Source: Multifurca ochricompacta
Lineage: Eukaryota; Basidiomycota; Agaricomycetes; Russulales; Russulaceae
DNA length: 64,000 nt
Assembly: GCA_022496185.1 (NCBI GenBank)
Contig: WTXG01000033.1
Span: 186,001-250,000, forward strand
Reading direction: 5' to 3'
In this document: piece by piece, positions 12,321-21,713 of the stretch
How positions within the stretch are numbered: the first letter of the stretch is position 1
Layout: each line of letters opens with the position of its first letter
Made by a program: the position numbers and the translations under genes
The notes under the pieces: generated by a model
The model's input: the letters and a program-made list of their open reading frames with translations, nothing else
Told to the model about the DNA's origin: nothing
The model's database searches: none

Positions 12321-12949
12321 CTATAAGAAATGCGATCGATATATAGCACGAAACATTATCTTTAGACTGTTTGCGTTCCGGGCCGCCTGCCCGTTCATTC
12401 CTTTTCGTCTTAATTGCTTTCTTCATCTCGCCTCTCAGGCTTTAACCTCTTTCTTCACAAATTCTACTTCATCACCACTCTTCTCTTGGGTCTCTCTACA
12501 GGTATCTAAATGTACATACTTGCTTGTAGTAGGATCACCAAGCAGAAGCGCAATCTATGGTCATTCTCTCTCTCTTTCTCCTTTTGAGTGTTAAGCAACC
12601 ATCACGATGATGACAAGCACAAGGTCAACAGATGCAGCAGCAGCAAAGCCAGCAAAACCAGCAAAGCCAGAAAAACCAGCAAACCAGCAAAAAGCCAGCA
12701 AAACAGCCAAAGCCAGCAAGCCTTCGACGTATTCGACATCAGCACTTTCGACGACTTCAGCATCTTATTCTCTTTCCCTCTTCTCGCGGAACCTTTCTCT
12801 GCAACGAACTCATACGGTCTCGCGATCGTACACTAGGATATGTTGTAATAGGACTTCCGATTAAAATAAAATAAAAAACCCCTTTCGTTACTTGGCGGAA
12901 CTAAGAAGGAAAAGGGGGAGGGTGGGAAGGGTGGGGAGTCTGAAACTCA
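12321..12949. other. gap between inverted repeat and aldo-keto reductase exons
   Basis: Mostly pyrimidine-rich non-coding sequence. At 12632-12722 there is an imperfect tandem repeat of the unit CAGCAAARCC, which explains several overlapping open frames in different phases (lysine/alanine/proline or glutamine rich). I do not regard any of these as a gene. Confidence 0.55.
12632..12722. repeat. CAGCAAARCC imperfect tandem repeat
   Basis: About nine units of 8-11 bp built on CAGCAAARCC, in a purine-rich run. All three forward frames are open across it, as expected of a simple repeat rather than a coding region. Confidence 0.7.
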
Positions 12950-13850
12950 CTCGAGGCTGCCGTAGGCCTCAGTCACGATGCTATGCTTCACCGAAAACTC
13001 CAGCACATCCTTCCACAAAGCGTAATTGTACGGATGACGCCGGATCTTGTCATAAGGGAACACTCAGCCTTGGATTTAAACATCTACCCACCCCCACTCC
13101 CTCCCTTTCTCCCACACCTAGTTCACAGCAGGGACCCTCTTTCCCGTCTTGACGATGCGCTGTAATAGATCCAGGGTAAAATTGCTAACCCCAATACTCC
13201 TACCACGTGCGCGCACACATACGAGAGATGAGGGGGTTAGATCTCCTAGAAAAGAAAAGAGAGACCTACTTGGCAAGCTGAGGATCCTTCACTTTGTTCA
13301 TCTCTTCCCAAAATCCCTCAACATCATCGTTTTAAACACTCCATAGTCCATGAACAAGATACAAATCGAGATGTTTAGTCCCAACTAGAAAATGGAGGGG
13401 GGCGCCGGCGGGTTGATTGGGTTTGGTCAGCTCAAAGGTGTGTGTGAGGATATGAAACGGTACTCGTACCTTTTGCAAACTAGAATGTACTTCCTCCGAC
13501 ACCACACCACCATCATACTTGGTTGTGACCCAAACATCCTCGAGCCCGAGCCCGGTCTCCCGTATCGCCTTGCCGACGAATTGCTCGTTCACTTGTTCAA
13601 AAAAAGAAAATCCCCCCACCCCCCAGAAAATATATCACTTAGCTCTGGACGCGAAACGCAAAAAAATAAAAAAGATTCAAACGCACTGGCGGCTGTGTCG
13701 AGATGCGAAAATCCCGCTTCAAGCTCTTTTTCCACGATTTTGGTCACGTCCTGTGTAAAGTTGTTGATACTGAACGTGATTATGTCATTTTTGTCAGAGT
13801 GCGTACCTCGAACTAGAATTTAGAGGCCGTACCAAACGCAAGTACTGGGA
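12950..13850 (-). pseudogene. aldo-keto reductase, N-terminal and middle exons
   Basis: Seven short exons read on the minus strand in order: PVLAFGTASKF (about 13850-13806); DVTKIVEKELEAGFSHLDTAA (about 13751-13690), whose SHLDTA holds the catalytic-type Asp; NEQFVGKAIRE...VWVTTKYDGG (about 13592-13469), holding the catalytic-type Lys; GTKHLDLYLVHG (about 13388-13341), with the catalytic-type His; EGFWEEMNKVKD (about 13324-13276); SIGVSNFTLDLLQRI (about 13203-13123); and YNYALWKDVLEFSVK...TEAYGS (about 13045-12952). These fit an NAD(P)H-dependent aldo-keto reductase. A TAG follows ASKF in the first exon, and the last exon is missing on this strand. It lies inverted at 11328-11561. The enzyme as laid out here cannot be made. 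Confidence 0.75.
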
Positions 13851-13855
13851 TCTAT

Positions 13856-14202
13856 TGTTACGTTCTTGGCTCAATCGTTCTGAAGTTCAGTAGTTCGGGT
13901 GATGAGACAGTTGTGACACAATCGTGAAGCAAAGAAGGAACAAGTAAGATCTCTGGGGTCCTAAGCCAAGTAAAATACAAAGAGCTCAAGACTAAGGTCC
14001 TTGAGTCCCCAGTATTTATGTAGAATAAAGGACGACGTCATATCATAATGTTAGAGAGCAAGATAGAACAACAAGGCATCGAGGATATTTCCTAGAGCAA
14101 GATCGTCATAGTGGAAAGGTCTGGAGTGTAATCAAGAAAGAAAGAAGAGGAAAAAGAACGGATAGATAAATCATCAGTTACGTATACTAGGAAATCGTAA
14201 CA
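13856..14202. mobile_element. solo LTR, 347 bp, with TCTAT target duplication
   Basis: The sequence begins TGTTACG and ends CGTAACA, the usual LTR termini, and is flanked by the same 5 bp on both sides (TCTAT at 13851-13855 and 14203-14207). There is no internal coding region, so this is the remnant of LTR-LTR recombination. It does not match the LTRs of the gypsy or copia elements to the right. The insertion lies just upstream of the first aldo-keto reductase exon. Confidence 0.85.
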
Positions 14203-15255
14203 TCTATACTCACATGGGCCTGTTGAGCCGGTAACGGATCAGAGTTGGCCGGACCGGATCAGAGGTGACCGGTGTTGGCAGTGCAAGATGATACTTACAC
14301 ACTCGTTTATTATGATTAAGTACATTCCTTATGATCACAGCACAGCAGTCTTTACAGTATTTAAGAACAGTATTTTTATATCTTACAATGCAGTTGTTTT
14401 GACCAGATTTATCAGGCTGCGTTTCCACAGGGCCTTTTGCTTGGAGGAGGGGGGGCTGATGGGAACCGCGCAACGCATTTGTTTTTATATGTTTTGTTCT
14501 ATTTTTTTTGTGCTTGCTAAGTCGCGGGGTTACTAGTACAATGGATCCCCTAGCAACTACTGGATGGTGAGAGGGCAAAGTGTTGGAAGTGCAGCCATAG
14601 ACACGCAACCAATTGATACCGGAGATGGCGGCCCGGATCCGATCATCACCAATATTCAGAGCAAGTGGGTCATGCAGATTTTCATGGTTATTTGTATACA
14701 AAGTAGCATAGTTAGAAACCTCAGCCTTTCCATCCCAAAGACTGAGGTCAGTACTCTCTGTGTTTTAGCTACATTATCCCTTCACTGATTCATTTGTGTA
14801 GCTACGCATTTATAGGTATTAACAAATTACATTAAAAAGTGCGACAAGATGTAGGTTTAGACCGTCTGAGACGAATCCGAGGGAAGGTCCGTCTTACCTC
14901 TCTCTGCTAGATCTGTGGGTACGATAGACCGGTCAGTCAGGGTTCATGTCAGGTCACGTGTCATTTCCCACCTCCCATAGCACAGCCTCGGCCATCAATG
15001 CATGTTGTTCTCTTTTTTTATTTTCTTTCGCGGGCATCGTCTGCAAAGTCAAATTTAAACATGAAATCTAAATCATCTTCTCTCAGGAAAAGGCTCTACA
15101 AGATATTTCCTGCATCATCTAGCGGCCAACAGCTAACTTGTATGTATTCCCATGCATTTGCCTGCCTGGTCCCTCCTTCCAGCTAATCGCCTCTTCTAGT
15201 AGCTGACACCCTCAATCCGGCCCCATCGGATGACATCGATGGATATAGTTCTACA
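14203..15255. other. intergenic region upstream of the TPR-type NLR
   Basis: No gene recognised. Near 14226-14270 there is a direct repeat of a CGGATCAGAGKTGRCCGG-like unit. The rest is AT-rich. The 5' region of the downstream NLR should lie at the right end, but no clear core promoter element stands out. Confidence 0.5.
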
Positions 15256-18216
15256 ATGAGTAACGCTATTCAACTGTCTCTTCAAGTCCTTAAAGAGGGG
15301 AGCGCTTTTGCAAGCAAGATACCTTATATCGCCCCCATCGCGGGCCTCTTACTTCAAGCGCTTACCATGAGAGACGCAAGTACCCACCCCCCGCCTAGCG
15401 TCACATATCTTATAAATCCATCTTCAGGAAATAAATCAGTACAAAGGAGAGTGTGAAGAGGTCATGCGGAAGCTTATCAGGATCGCGGGACTTGTCATCA
15501 ATGTTGGAGAGTCATGCCGAACCCACAAACTGAATGAGGACGATCTTCCTGCTGGCCTGCATGCTATTTTCAAGTCACTTCAAAGGTACGTATTTCGTAT
15601 CGTAATAATTTAATCTCTTCGTCTCCTGATCGATGGAAAGTGAGTTGGATGGGATCAAACAAGTACTTGGCGAGTGTGCCAAGACCAGAGGGGCCAGAAG
15701 CCTATTGCTGCGCAAGGATCTACTCGGGAAAATCAAAAAGTATGATGCTAGGTTGGCGAATGTACTTGAAGTCTTTCAGGTCCGTCTCGAATCTGTCCTC
15801 TACATTGTCCGTCTGATAAGATCTACATAGGCGGAGCTGTTGGTGGATATTCGCTTTGCGCAGATCGCCGATAGGCGCGACGTATGTTGCATAGTCTACG
15901 TCAAGGGTATTCTAGTCGACTGACTTGTATTCAATAGGTTCACCGCGCTGTCCCTACTGAGATCACAACGTAGGCACTCTCTCGTGCTCATCCCGCGAGC
16001 GACTCCTGATTGTCGTTCAGGTCTATTGTGCAGCCCGCGCTTGCTCCACCCCCGCCACAGATATTTTTTGGACGTGATGCCGAACTTGCCCACATCATTC
16101 ACATCATATTCACCAATATCGGGTCCCGCCCAGGCAGAATTGCCATCTTAGGTCCTGGCGGATACGGCAAAACTACGCTTGCCAATGCGGTACTCAGTCA
16201 TGATCGCGTTCAAGGACACTTCGAAGATGCCAGATATTTCATATCTTGTGAATCTGCCGTTTCATCCGATGCCCTCTTGATCCAGATTGCGAAGACCCTT
16301 GGCCTCGTAATGGGTCCCCAGATTCCCTCTGGCCTCAAATACTTGCTACTCTGAATTCAAAGGAGACCATCCTATGTCTTGATAATTTTGAGTCACCATG
16401 GGATCAGTCTAGTGAGATGAAGCACTCTATTGAGGTTCTTCTGTCCAGGATCACATCACTTCGTCATGTCACTGTTCTTGTCACCATGCGAGGCGCAGAG
16501 CGACCAGGTCAAACTGAATGGACACAACCATTCCTGGATCCACTTGGAACCATTGGCTTGACTGCTGCCAAAGAGATCTGGAAGCGTATTGTTGGCAGTT
16601 ATGATGACTTCTCAGAGAAACTTATTATAGCTGTGGACTATGTTCCTCTTGCTGTTGACTTGTTGGCCCGTTTGTCTCAGGTGACCCAACCAATGCTATT
16701 ATGGGAGGAATGGAATTCAAGACAGACAAAGCTCATTGGAAGGGGTGAAATGCACAGGCTTTCAAACATGGAATATTCCATACAGCTCTCCATAAATAGT
16801 CACAGGATGACCAGCAATCCAGATGCAAAGGATCTTCTTGGGATTCTCAGCATGCTTCCAGATGGGCTTCATATTAAACAGCTGAACAGATTTAAAGGGA
16901 TTCTGGTTGACATGGATATGTTGCCATGCATTCAAGTCCTTCAGCAATGCAGTTTGATCAATATGGTTGGAGATAGATATCAGCCACATCCTATAATCCG
17001 TCAATTCTGTAATAATCAGGGGTTCACTTCATCTACACACAAGACAGCTCTTGAAGGGTTCTATATCTCCCTACCACTGAAACAAAGATCAGAGACTTAT
17101 GCAGAAATGGTCCTTGAAGTGAATAATATGAAAGGCATATTATCCAACATATTAAATTCCAACTTTGCAGTTCATCCAAAGTTGTTTGATGCCATAATTG
17201 CGTCCACTGAGTTTTGTATAACCATTGGAGACTTCTCCACTCTATTAATAAATCAGTCTGTTCAAATTTTGTTGAAAAACAATGTTGATGTACCACTTTT
17301 AATTCGAGTTCTTAAAGTATGGGGAAGGTTATGTTACTATGCAGATGACATGGAAACTGCAAAGCAGAAATATCTGGAAGCAGAAAGATGGTGTTTATCA
17401 AGTACAATGGATGTTAACAATCTCCATGGTTCTATTCTCACTGATCTTGGTCTTGTTTACCTATGCCAATTTCTCCTGGATGAAGCTGAGGCAACATATC
17501 AAAAGGCATTAGAAATTTACAAGGCTAGCCAGGACATCCTTGGCCAAGGGAATAGTCATTTTGGACTTGGGCAGGCATATGCAGGCCTAGACAAATTGAC
17601 AGAGGCAGAAGCCTCATACCAAAAAGCCTTGGAGTTCCACAAAGCTGAAAATGAAGATGTTGGGCTGGGAAATGATTACCAGGGACTTGGAGAAACATAC
17701 CAAAAGCAGAACAAGTTGGCTGAGGCAGAAGCATCATATAAAAATGCATTAAAGTTTTATAAAATGACCAATGAGGTTCTGGGTCAAGGAAATGCATACC
17801 TTGGCCTTGCATACATATATAGGCAGTCAATGAAGTTGGATGAGGCAGAGACCTCATATCACATGGCATTGGAACTTCATATTGCTGCCAATGACCTTTT
17901 TGGCCAAGGGATTGACTATCAAGGACTTGGAGATACATATCTACAAATGGACAAAGTAAATGAGGCAGAAGTCTCATTTAAAAAGGCACTAGAACTTAAG
18001 AAAACTGCCAATGATCTTGTTGGTCAAGGAATTGCCTTGAATGGGCTAGGAAGGGTGCATATGGAGAAATCACAACTTGAAGAGGCCAAGAGTGTGTTTG
18101 AGGAGGCATTGAACATTTTTGAGAAAATACAAGGAACAGCCTGGGGAGGACAAGCCAAAGATTACTTAGATGAAGTTCTAGCCAAAATGAAGGAAGTTTC
18201 TTTGGAGTCAGTATGA
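15256..18216 (+). CDS. NLR/STAND receptor: helical N-terminus, P-loop NTPase, TPR repeats
   Basis: Spliced gene with start ATG 15256. Inferred introns are about 15378-15428, 15586-15640, 15780-15832, about 15882-15940 and about 15972-16020. The first 150 residues are amphipathic helices (SLQVLKEGSAFASKIPYIAPIAG...) like the MLKL/HeLo-type four-helix N-termini of agaricomycete NLRs, a membrane-acting cell-death module; this part is by resemblance only. Walker A is GPGGYGKTT (about 16152-16178) and Walker B is ILCLDNFE (about 16371-16394). The C-terminal half is at least six 40-residue TPR units with the pattern LxEAEASYxKALE...LGQGNxYxGLGxxY, probably the sensor. The frame changes near 16310, between KTLGL and NSKETILCLDN; a very short intron or a 1-2 bp indel would explain it. 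The exon 1/2 join also does not keep phase cleanly, so the gene may be damaged. Confidence 0.75.
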
Positions 18217-18417
18217 TGCAAGTGAATGACACTTTCAAGCTGGAAAAGTTGTAAGTAGTTCAGCTATTCTTATCTTAGGGAGTTGCTTACTGATATTCTA
18301 GATATGGGGTTAGGTGATTGGCCATTGTTTTGTTAATGTAAACTTAGAGGACTATCATGTGATTTGGATCTGGTTGTTGAGAAGTCAGTTATGACAATGA
18401 AATACTCTTACTTGATA
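18217..18417. other. 3' flank of the TPR-type NLR
   Basis: Non-coding, AT-rich sequence between the NLR stop codon and the first transposon end. It would hold the 3' untranslated region. Nothing else is seen. Confidence 0.5.
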
Positions 18418-18978
18418 CAGTGGGTCAAAAAACCATCCTGGTACTTGCACTATTTCTAGCATTCACTCTATAGCACCAAGGCATTTAGGCATCTGGTTAT
18501 AGTGTGGCTGTATGTCTGAATGCCCTGCTTCCTGGCTACCATGCCCAATTTGGATCAAAGAAAGTGGAGGTTTGGAAAGCCTGAAGCCATGGCTTAGGCC
18601 ACAGCTTTTGGTGGCTGAGTCACACTTTCTATCCAGATTTTATAAGCATTTTATGATCAAATCAAATCAATCAATCATTGGGACAGTTTTTTGACCCACA
18701 TTTTAAATCCACTATCTGCCCAATTGCTACTTTATTTCACCCCTTTTTGCCTTGGTGACTCCTTGAATCCTTTTAGTCATCCTTTCTATAACCTTTTGCC
18801 ATCATTCTGGTGCATTTTTATTCCACTCCTCCACCACCCTCTCCCACCACTCAGGTACCCCCTTGACTGGTTAAGAACCTTCTTCAAATCCACCCAGAGG
18901 TGTTCAATGGGGTTAATATTTCAAGGGATTGGGCTGTCCATACCTGTAATACTTGGCAGGGTGTTTCCTGTGCAATGC
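18418..18978 (-). mobile_element. Tc1/mariner-type remnant, 3' end with transposase C-terminus
   Basis: The left end is TA followed by CAGTGGGTCAAAAAAC. An inverted copy of this end (GTTTTTTGACCCAC) sits at 18686-18699, giving a double-hairpin subterminal layout. Further right, the minus strand encodes the last part of a Tc1-family transposase, with INPIEHLWVDLKKVL at about 18920-18876, which carries the third acidic residue of the DDE/D triad. The upstream transposase is missing, so this is a truncated copy. It shares about 390 bp with the copy at 19880-20272. Confidence 0.75.
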
Positions 18979-19275
18979 ATGTCAGAAATGGATCAATATG
19001 GCCAGGTTGGATCAATTGCTAAGTGTGTGGTACTAACAAGTGAGTTGTGTGTTGTGCAGTAGCACATGGACTGTGTTTCACCTTCCTGTGAATAGTTTGA
19101 TACCTTACTTGATTAGACACAATCTTTCTCTATCTTGGTTACTATAAGCACACTCATTTACAGTATTTAAAGGATGCTTTTACTGTACAGTTCACTTCAG
19201 TTCTGACCAACATAACTGAATTATAACTACCATTCTAGGTAGTTTGGATTATCTAACCTCAGGCTGTGTTCTTTA
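18979..19275 (+). mobile_element. degraded copia LTR, H-like family
   Basis: The sequence starts at TGTCAGAAATGG (a guess for the LTR start) and ends directly before a GGTTATGGGCCC primer site. Its right half resembles the LTR of copia H around the TTCAG...CTGAA hairpin (ACTTCAGTTCTGACC...). CpG is almost absent, which indicates an old methylated copy. Confidence 0.6.
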
Positions 19276-19287
19276 GGTTATGGGCCC
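19276..19287 (+). other. copia primer binding site (GGTTATGGGCCC)
   Basis: Identical to the 12 bases after the 5' LTR of copia elements C, G and H. It is complementary to the anticodon arm of eukaryotic initiator tRNA-Met, as expected for copia elements primed by a half-tRNA. Confidence 0.75.
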
Positions 19288-19638
19288 TGGCCATAACTGA
19301 ATTAATCCAGAAGAAGATCAAATTTCATACACAAGCTTCCTTACTCAGTAATTCATGCATTTTTGCATCTCCCAATAAGGCAAGCCTCTGTTCTTTTGTA
19401 GTCCTATTCTCTGGTCCCTGGAACCAGTGGATCAGTGTAGACTGGGCCCTCACCAGGCTTTGCATGAGCCATGTGATGGAGTGTGGCAACACTGAAGCAT
19501 GTGTGTGCAATCCCTAATCAGGACTGGACCCTTTGCAGTTCAGAGCATACAGTTGGATACATTGGGACTTGATTGGTCTTCATGATCTGGGTCTGACAGC
19601 TCCTCTGCCAAGATTGGAAATTGTCGCTTACATGCACC

Positions 19639-19879
19639 ATGGCACCTGTGTTCACTTTCCCACCCTCTGCTGCAATTGAGATCCTAGATGGATTGAACTG
19701 GCCAGTCTGGTCAGCATGTATGATGGCTCTATTCCATTTGAATGGTGTCCAGAACCACCTGCTTGAAGACAAGCCTGCTAGCCCTCCTGCTGACTGGGAG
19801 GCTGCTGAAGGGGTTCTCTTAGCAATCCTTGAGCTCTATGCTCAGAAGGATGTCTGGACAGCCATGGCAGATGATACTA
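19639..19879 (+). pseudogene. copia gag N-terminal fragment
   Basis: ATG at 19639 opens MAPVFTFPPSAAIEILDG, close to the start of copia H gag (MAPSFSFPPSAAIEVLDG). The similarity runs through the LYAQKDVWTAM block and stops at codon 80 or so, where a Tc1/mariner end begins. Only the N-terminal gag domain is left. With the LTR and primer site to its left, this is the 5' end of a copia element of the H family, truncated. Confidence 0.8.
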
Positions 19880-20272
19880 CAGTGGGTCAAAAAACTGTCC
19901 CAATATTTGCACCATTTTTAGTATTCACTCTATAGCACCTCAGCATTTAGGAATCTGGTTATGGTGTGGCTGTATGTCTGAAAGCCCTGCTTCCTGGCTA
20001 CCATACCCAATTTGGATCAAAGACATTGGCCATGATATAAGCATTTTATGATCAAATCAAATCAATCAATCATTGGGACAGTTTTTTGACCCACATTTTA
20101 AATCCACTATCTGCCCAATTGCTACTTTATTTCACCCCTTTTTGCCTTGGTGACTCCTTGAATCCTTTTAGTCATCCTTTCTATAACCTTTTGCCATCAT
20201 TCTGGTGCATTTTTATTCCACTCCTCCACCACCCTCTCCCACCACTCAGGTACCCCCTTGACTGGTTAAGAT
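19880..20272 (-). mobile_element. Tc1/mariner-type remnant, second copy
   Basis: This is a second copy of the 3' end seen at 18418: TA then CAGTGGGTCAAAAAACTGTCC, the inverted inner copy near 20080, and the minus-strand end of the transposase. It is inserted in the copia gag fragment and cut off at 20272 by an LTR. An internal deletion relative to the first copy removes about 60 bp near 20032. Confidence 0.75.
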
Positions 20273-21301
20273 TGTTGACACAGGATGTGTCTGGAGATGC
20301 TTCAGGCATCTAAGGATCGCTTTAGCTGTAGATAAGATTAGATTAGGTTCCGGAGTTTCGGACTTTTTACGATATCTTTATTACATTTGTTTCTCACCTT
20401 ACTCAGCTGATTAGTGATGTACTTAGTAAGGCGCAGTAAGCACATGATTCTTTCTTGGCCAATGGCCTTAGTCCCTCATCTTTTATTGCCTGGCACTTGT
20501 GGACTTATTCCCAGTGTGCACAGACCATTTCCCTGGCCCCTATGGGTATATAAGGGTGTCTGTTTCGTCTCTTCCACTTCAGAGTTTCTTCAACCTCTGA
20601 AGTGTAAGTTCTACTATACTTTCTATCATACCTTTGACTAACTGTCTCTTGTAGATACTTGTCTTTCTAGGTCAGTAGAATAGTAATACAGAGTTTCTTC
20701 AACCTCTGAAGTATACTTTGTCAAACAATCATGCTGCTGGTTATACTGACTGTGGTTAGTAGCGTGTGAGGCTAGAACAAAGACAAGTACTTCAGAGGTT
20801 AGAAGAACTCTATATTAACTATACTACTGACCTAGAACAAAGACAAGTCTATATAGAACGTTAGTCTAAAGGTAGTAGAGAGTAAAGTAAAAGGAACTTA
20901 CACTTCAGAGGTTAGAAGAACTCTGAAGTGGAAGAGATGAAACAGACACCCTTATATACCCATAGGGGCCAGGGGAGAAGGTCTGTGCGCACTGGGAATA
21001 AGTCCACAAGTGCCGGACAATAAACAGAGAGGGATAAAGGCCATTGGCCAAAGAGATATCACATGCTTACTGCGCATTACTAAGTCCATTACTGATCAGC
21101 TGAGTAAGGTGAGAAAGAAATGTAATAAAGATAACATAAAAAGTCCGATACTCCGAAATCTAATCTAATCTAATCTACAGCTGAAGCGAACCTTAGATGC
21201 CTGAAGCATCTCCAGACACGTCCTGTGTCAACATACTTGTCTTTCTAGCCTAATCCACTACTAACCACAGTCAGTATAACCAGCAGCATGATTGTTTGAC
21301 A
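20273..21301 (+). mobile_element. copia LTR (C-type, 509 bp) split by another LTR
   Basis: The pieces 20273-20718 and 21239-21301 join into one plus-oriented LTR of 509 bp, the same length as the copia C LTRs. It begins TGTTGACACAGGATG and ends GTTTGACA. The flanking 5-mers differ (AAGAT left, GAGGT right), and the left flank is Tc1 while the right flank is gypsy F, so it probably marks an ectopic recombination junction rather than a simple solo LTR. Confidence 0.75.
20719..21233 (-). mobile_element. solo LTR (C-type, 515 bp), TSD TACTT
   Basis: Minus-oriented relative of the surrounding LTR, starting TGTCAAACAATC and ending GTGTCAACA on the plus strand. It is flanked by TACTT at 20714-20718 and 21234-21238. 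It inserted into a member of its own family. Confidence 0.85.
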
Positions 21302-21713
21302 GAGGTCAATGGTGTGATCCCAGGGATGTGTGGGTGGAAAACACTGTGACTCCTCCTCTGAAAACACCTTCCAGTGCCTGTGATAGGCTTCAGGTACTAC
21401 CTCCTCAAAGGTTCTTTCCATTTGTCCCTGCACTACTTTCTGCACCAGTTCCGATGCTTTTGTGACATAACAATGGCCAGGATCCTTCAGTATCAATTCA
21501 TCACTATCATCTGCTCTTCTAATTGCCAGATGCCAGGCATTGTAATTGTATCCTAGGGATGTGATCAGGACTGGATAGAATTCCTTGCTTATGGTGGCAT
21601 CAGCCCAGTTGATCTTTGGCTTGAATGCTGCTAACCACAGGTATCCCAAGACAAGGTCTTCGTCTCCTAAATTGGTGACAAGGAAGTGAATAACCTTTGT
21701 TATTTCTCCCACT
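21302..21713 (-). pseudogene. gypsy F: protease-RT linker fragment
   Basis: The minus strand reads LGDEDLVLGYLWLAAFKPKI, the WADAT block, then YHRHWKVFSEEESQCF. This matches the segment between protease and RT of gypsy elements A, B and E. It ends at the LTR junction at 21301, so RT, integrase and the 3' LTR of F are gone. CpG is depleted. Confidence 0.8.

Noticed and set aside
12588..12874. Three overlapping frames rich in Lys/Ala/Pro or Gln/Ser
   Set aside because: All three frames are open because of the CAGCAAARCC repeat. There is no conserved domain, so I do not call a gene.
16762..17977. Minus-strand open frames within the TPR-type NLR
   Set aside because: They are shadows produced by the periodic TPR coding sequence on the other strand.
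18418..18711. Stand-alone MITE with GTGGGTCAAAAAAC inverted ends
   Set aside because: The similarity between the two copies continues past the inner inverted motif into a Tc1 transposase C-terminus, so the motif is an internal copy of the end rather than the other terminus.
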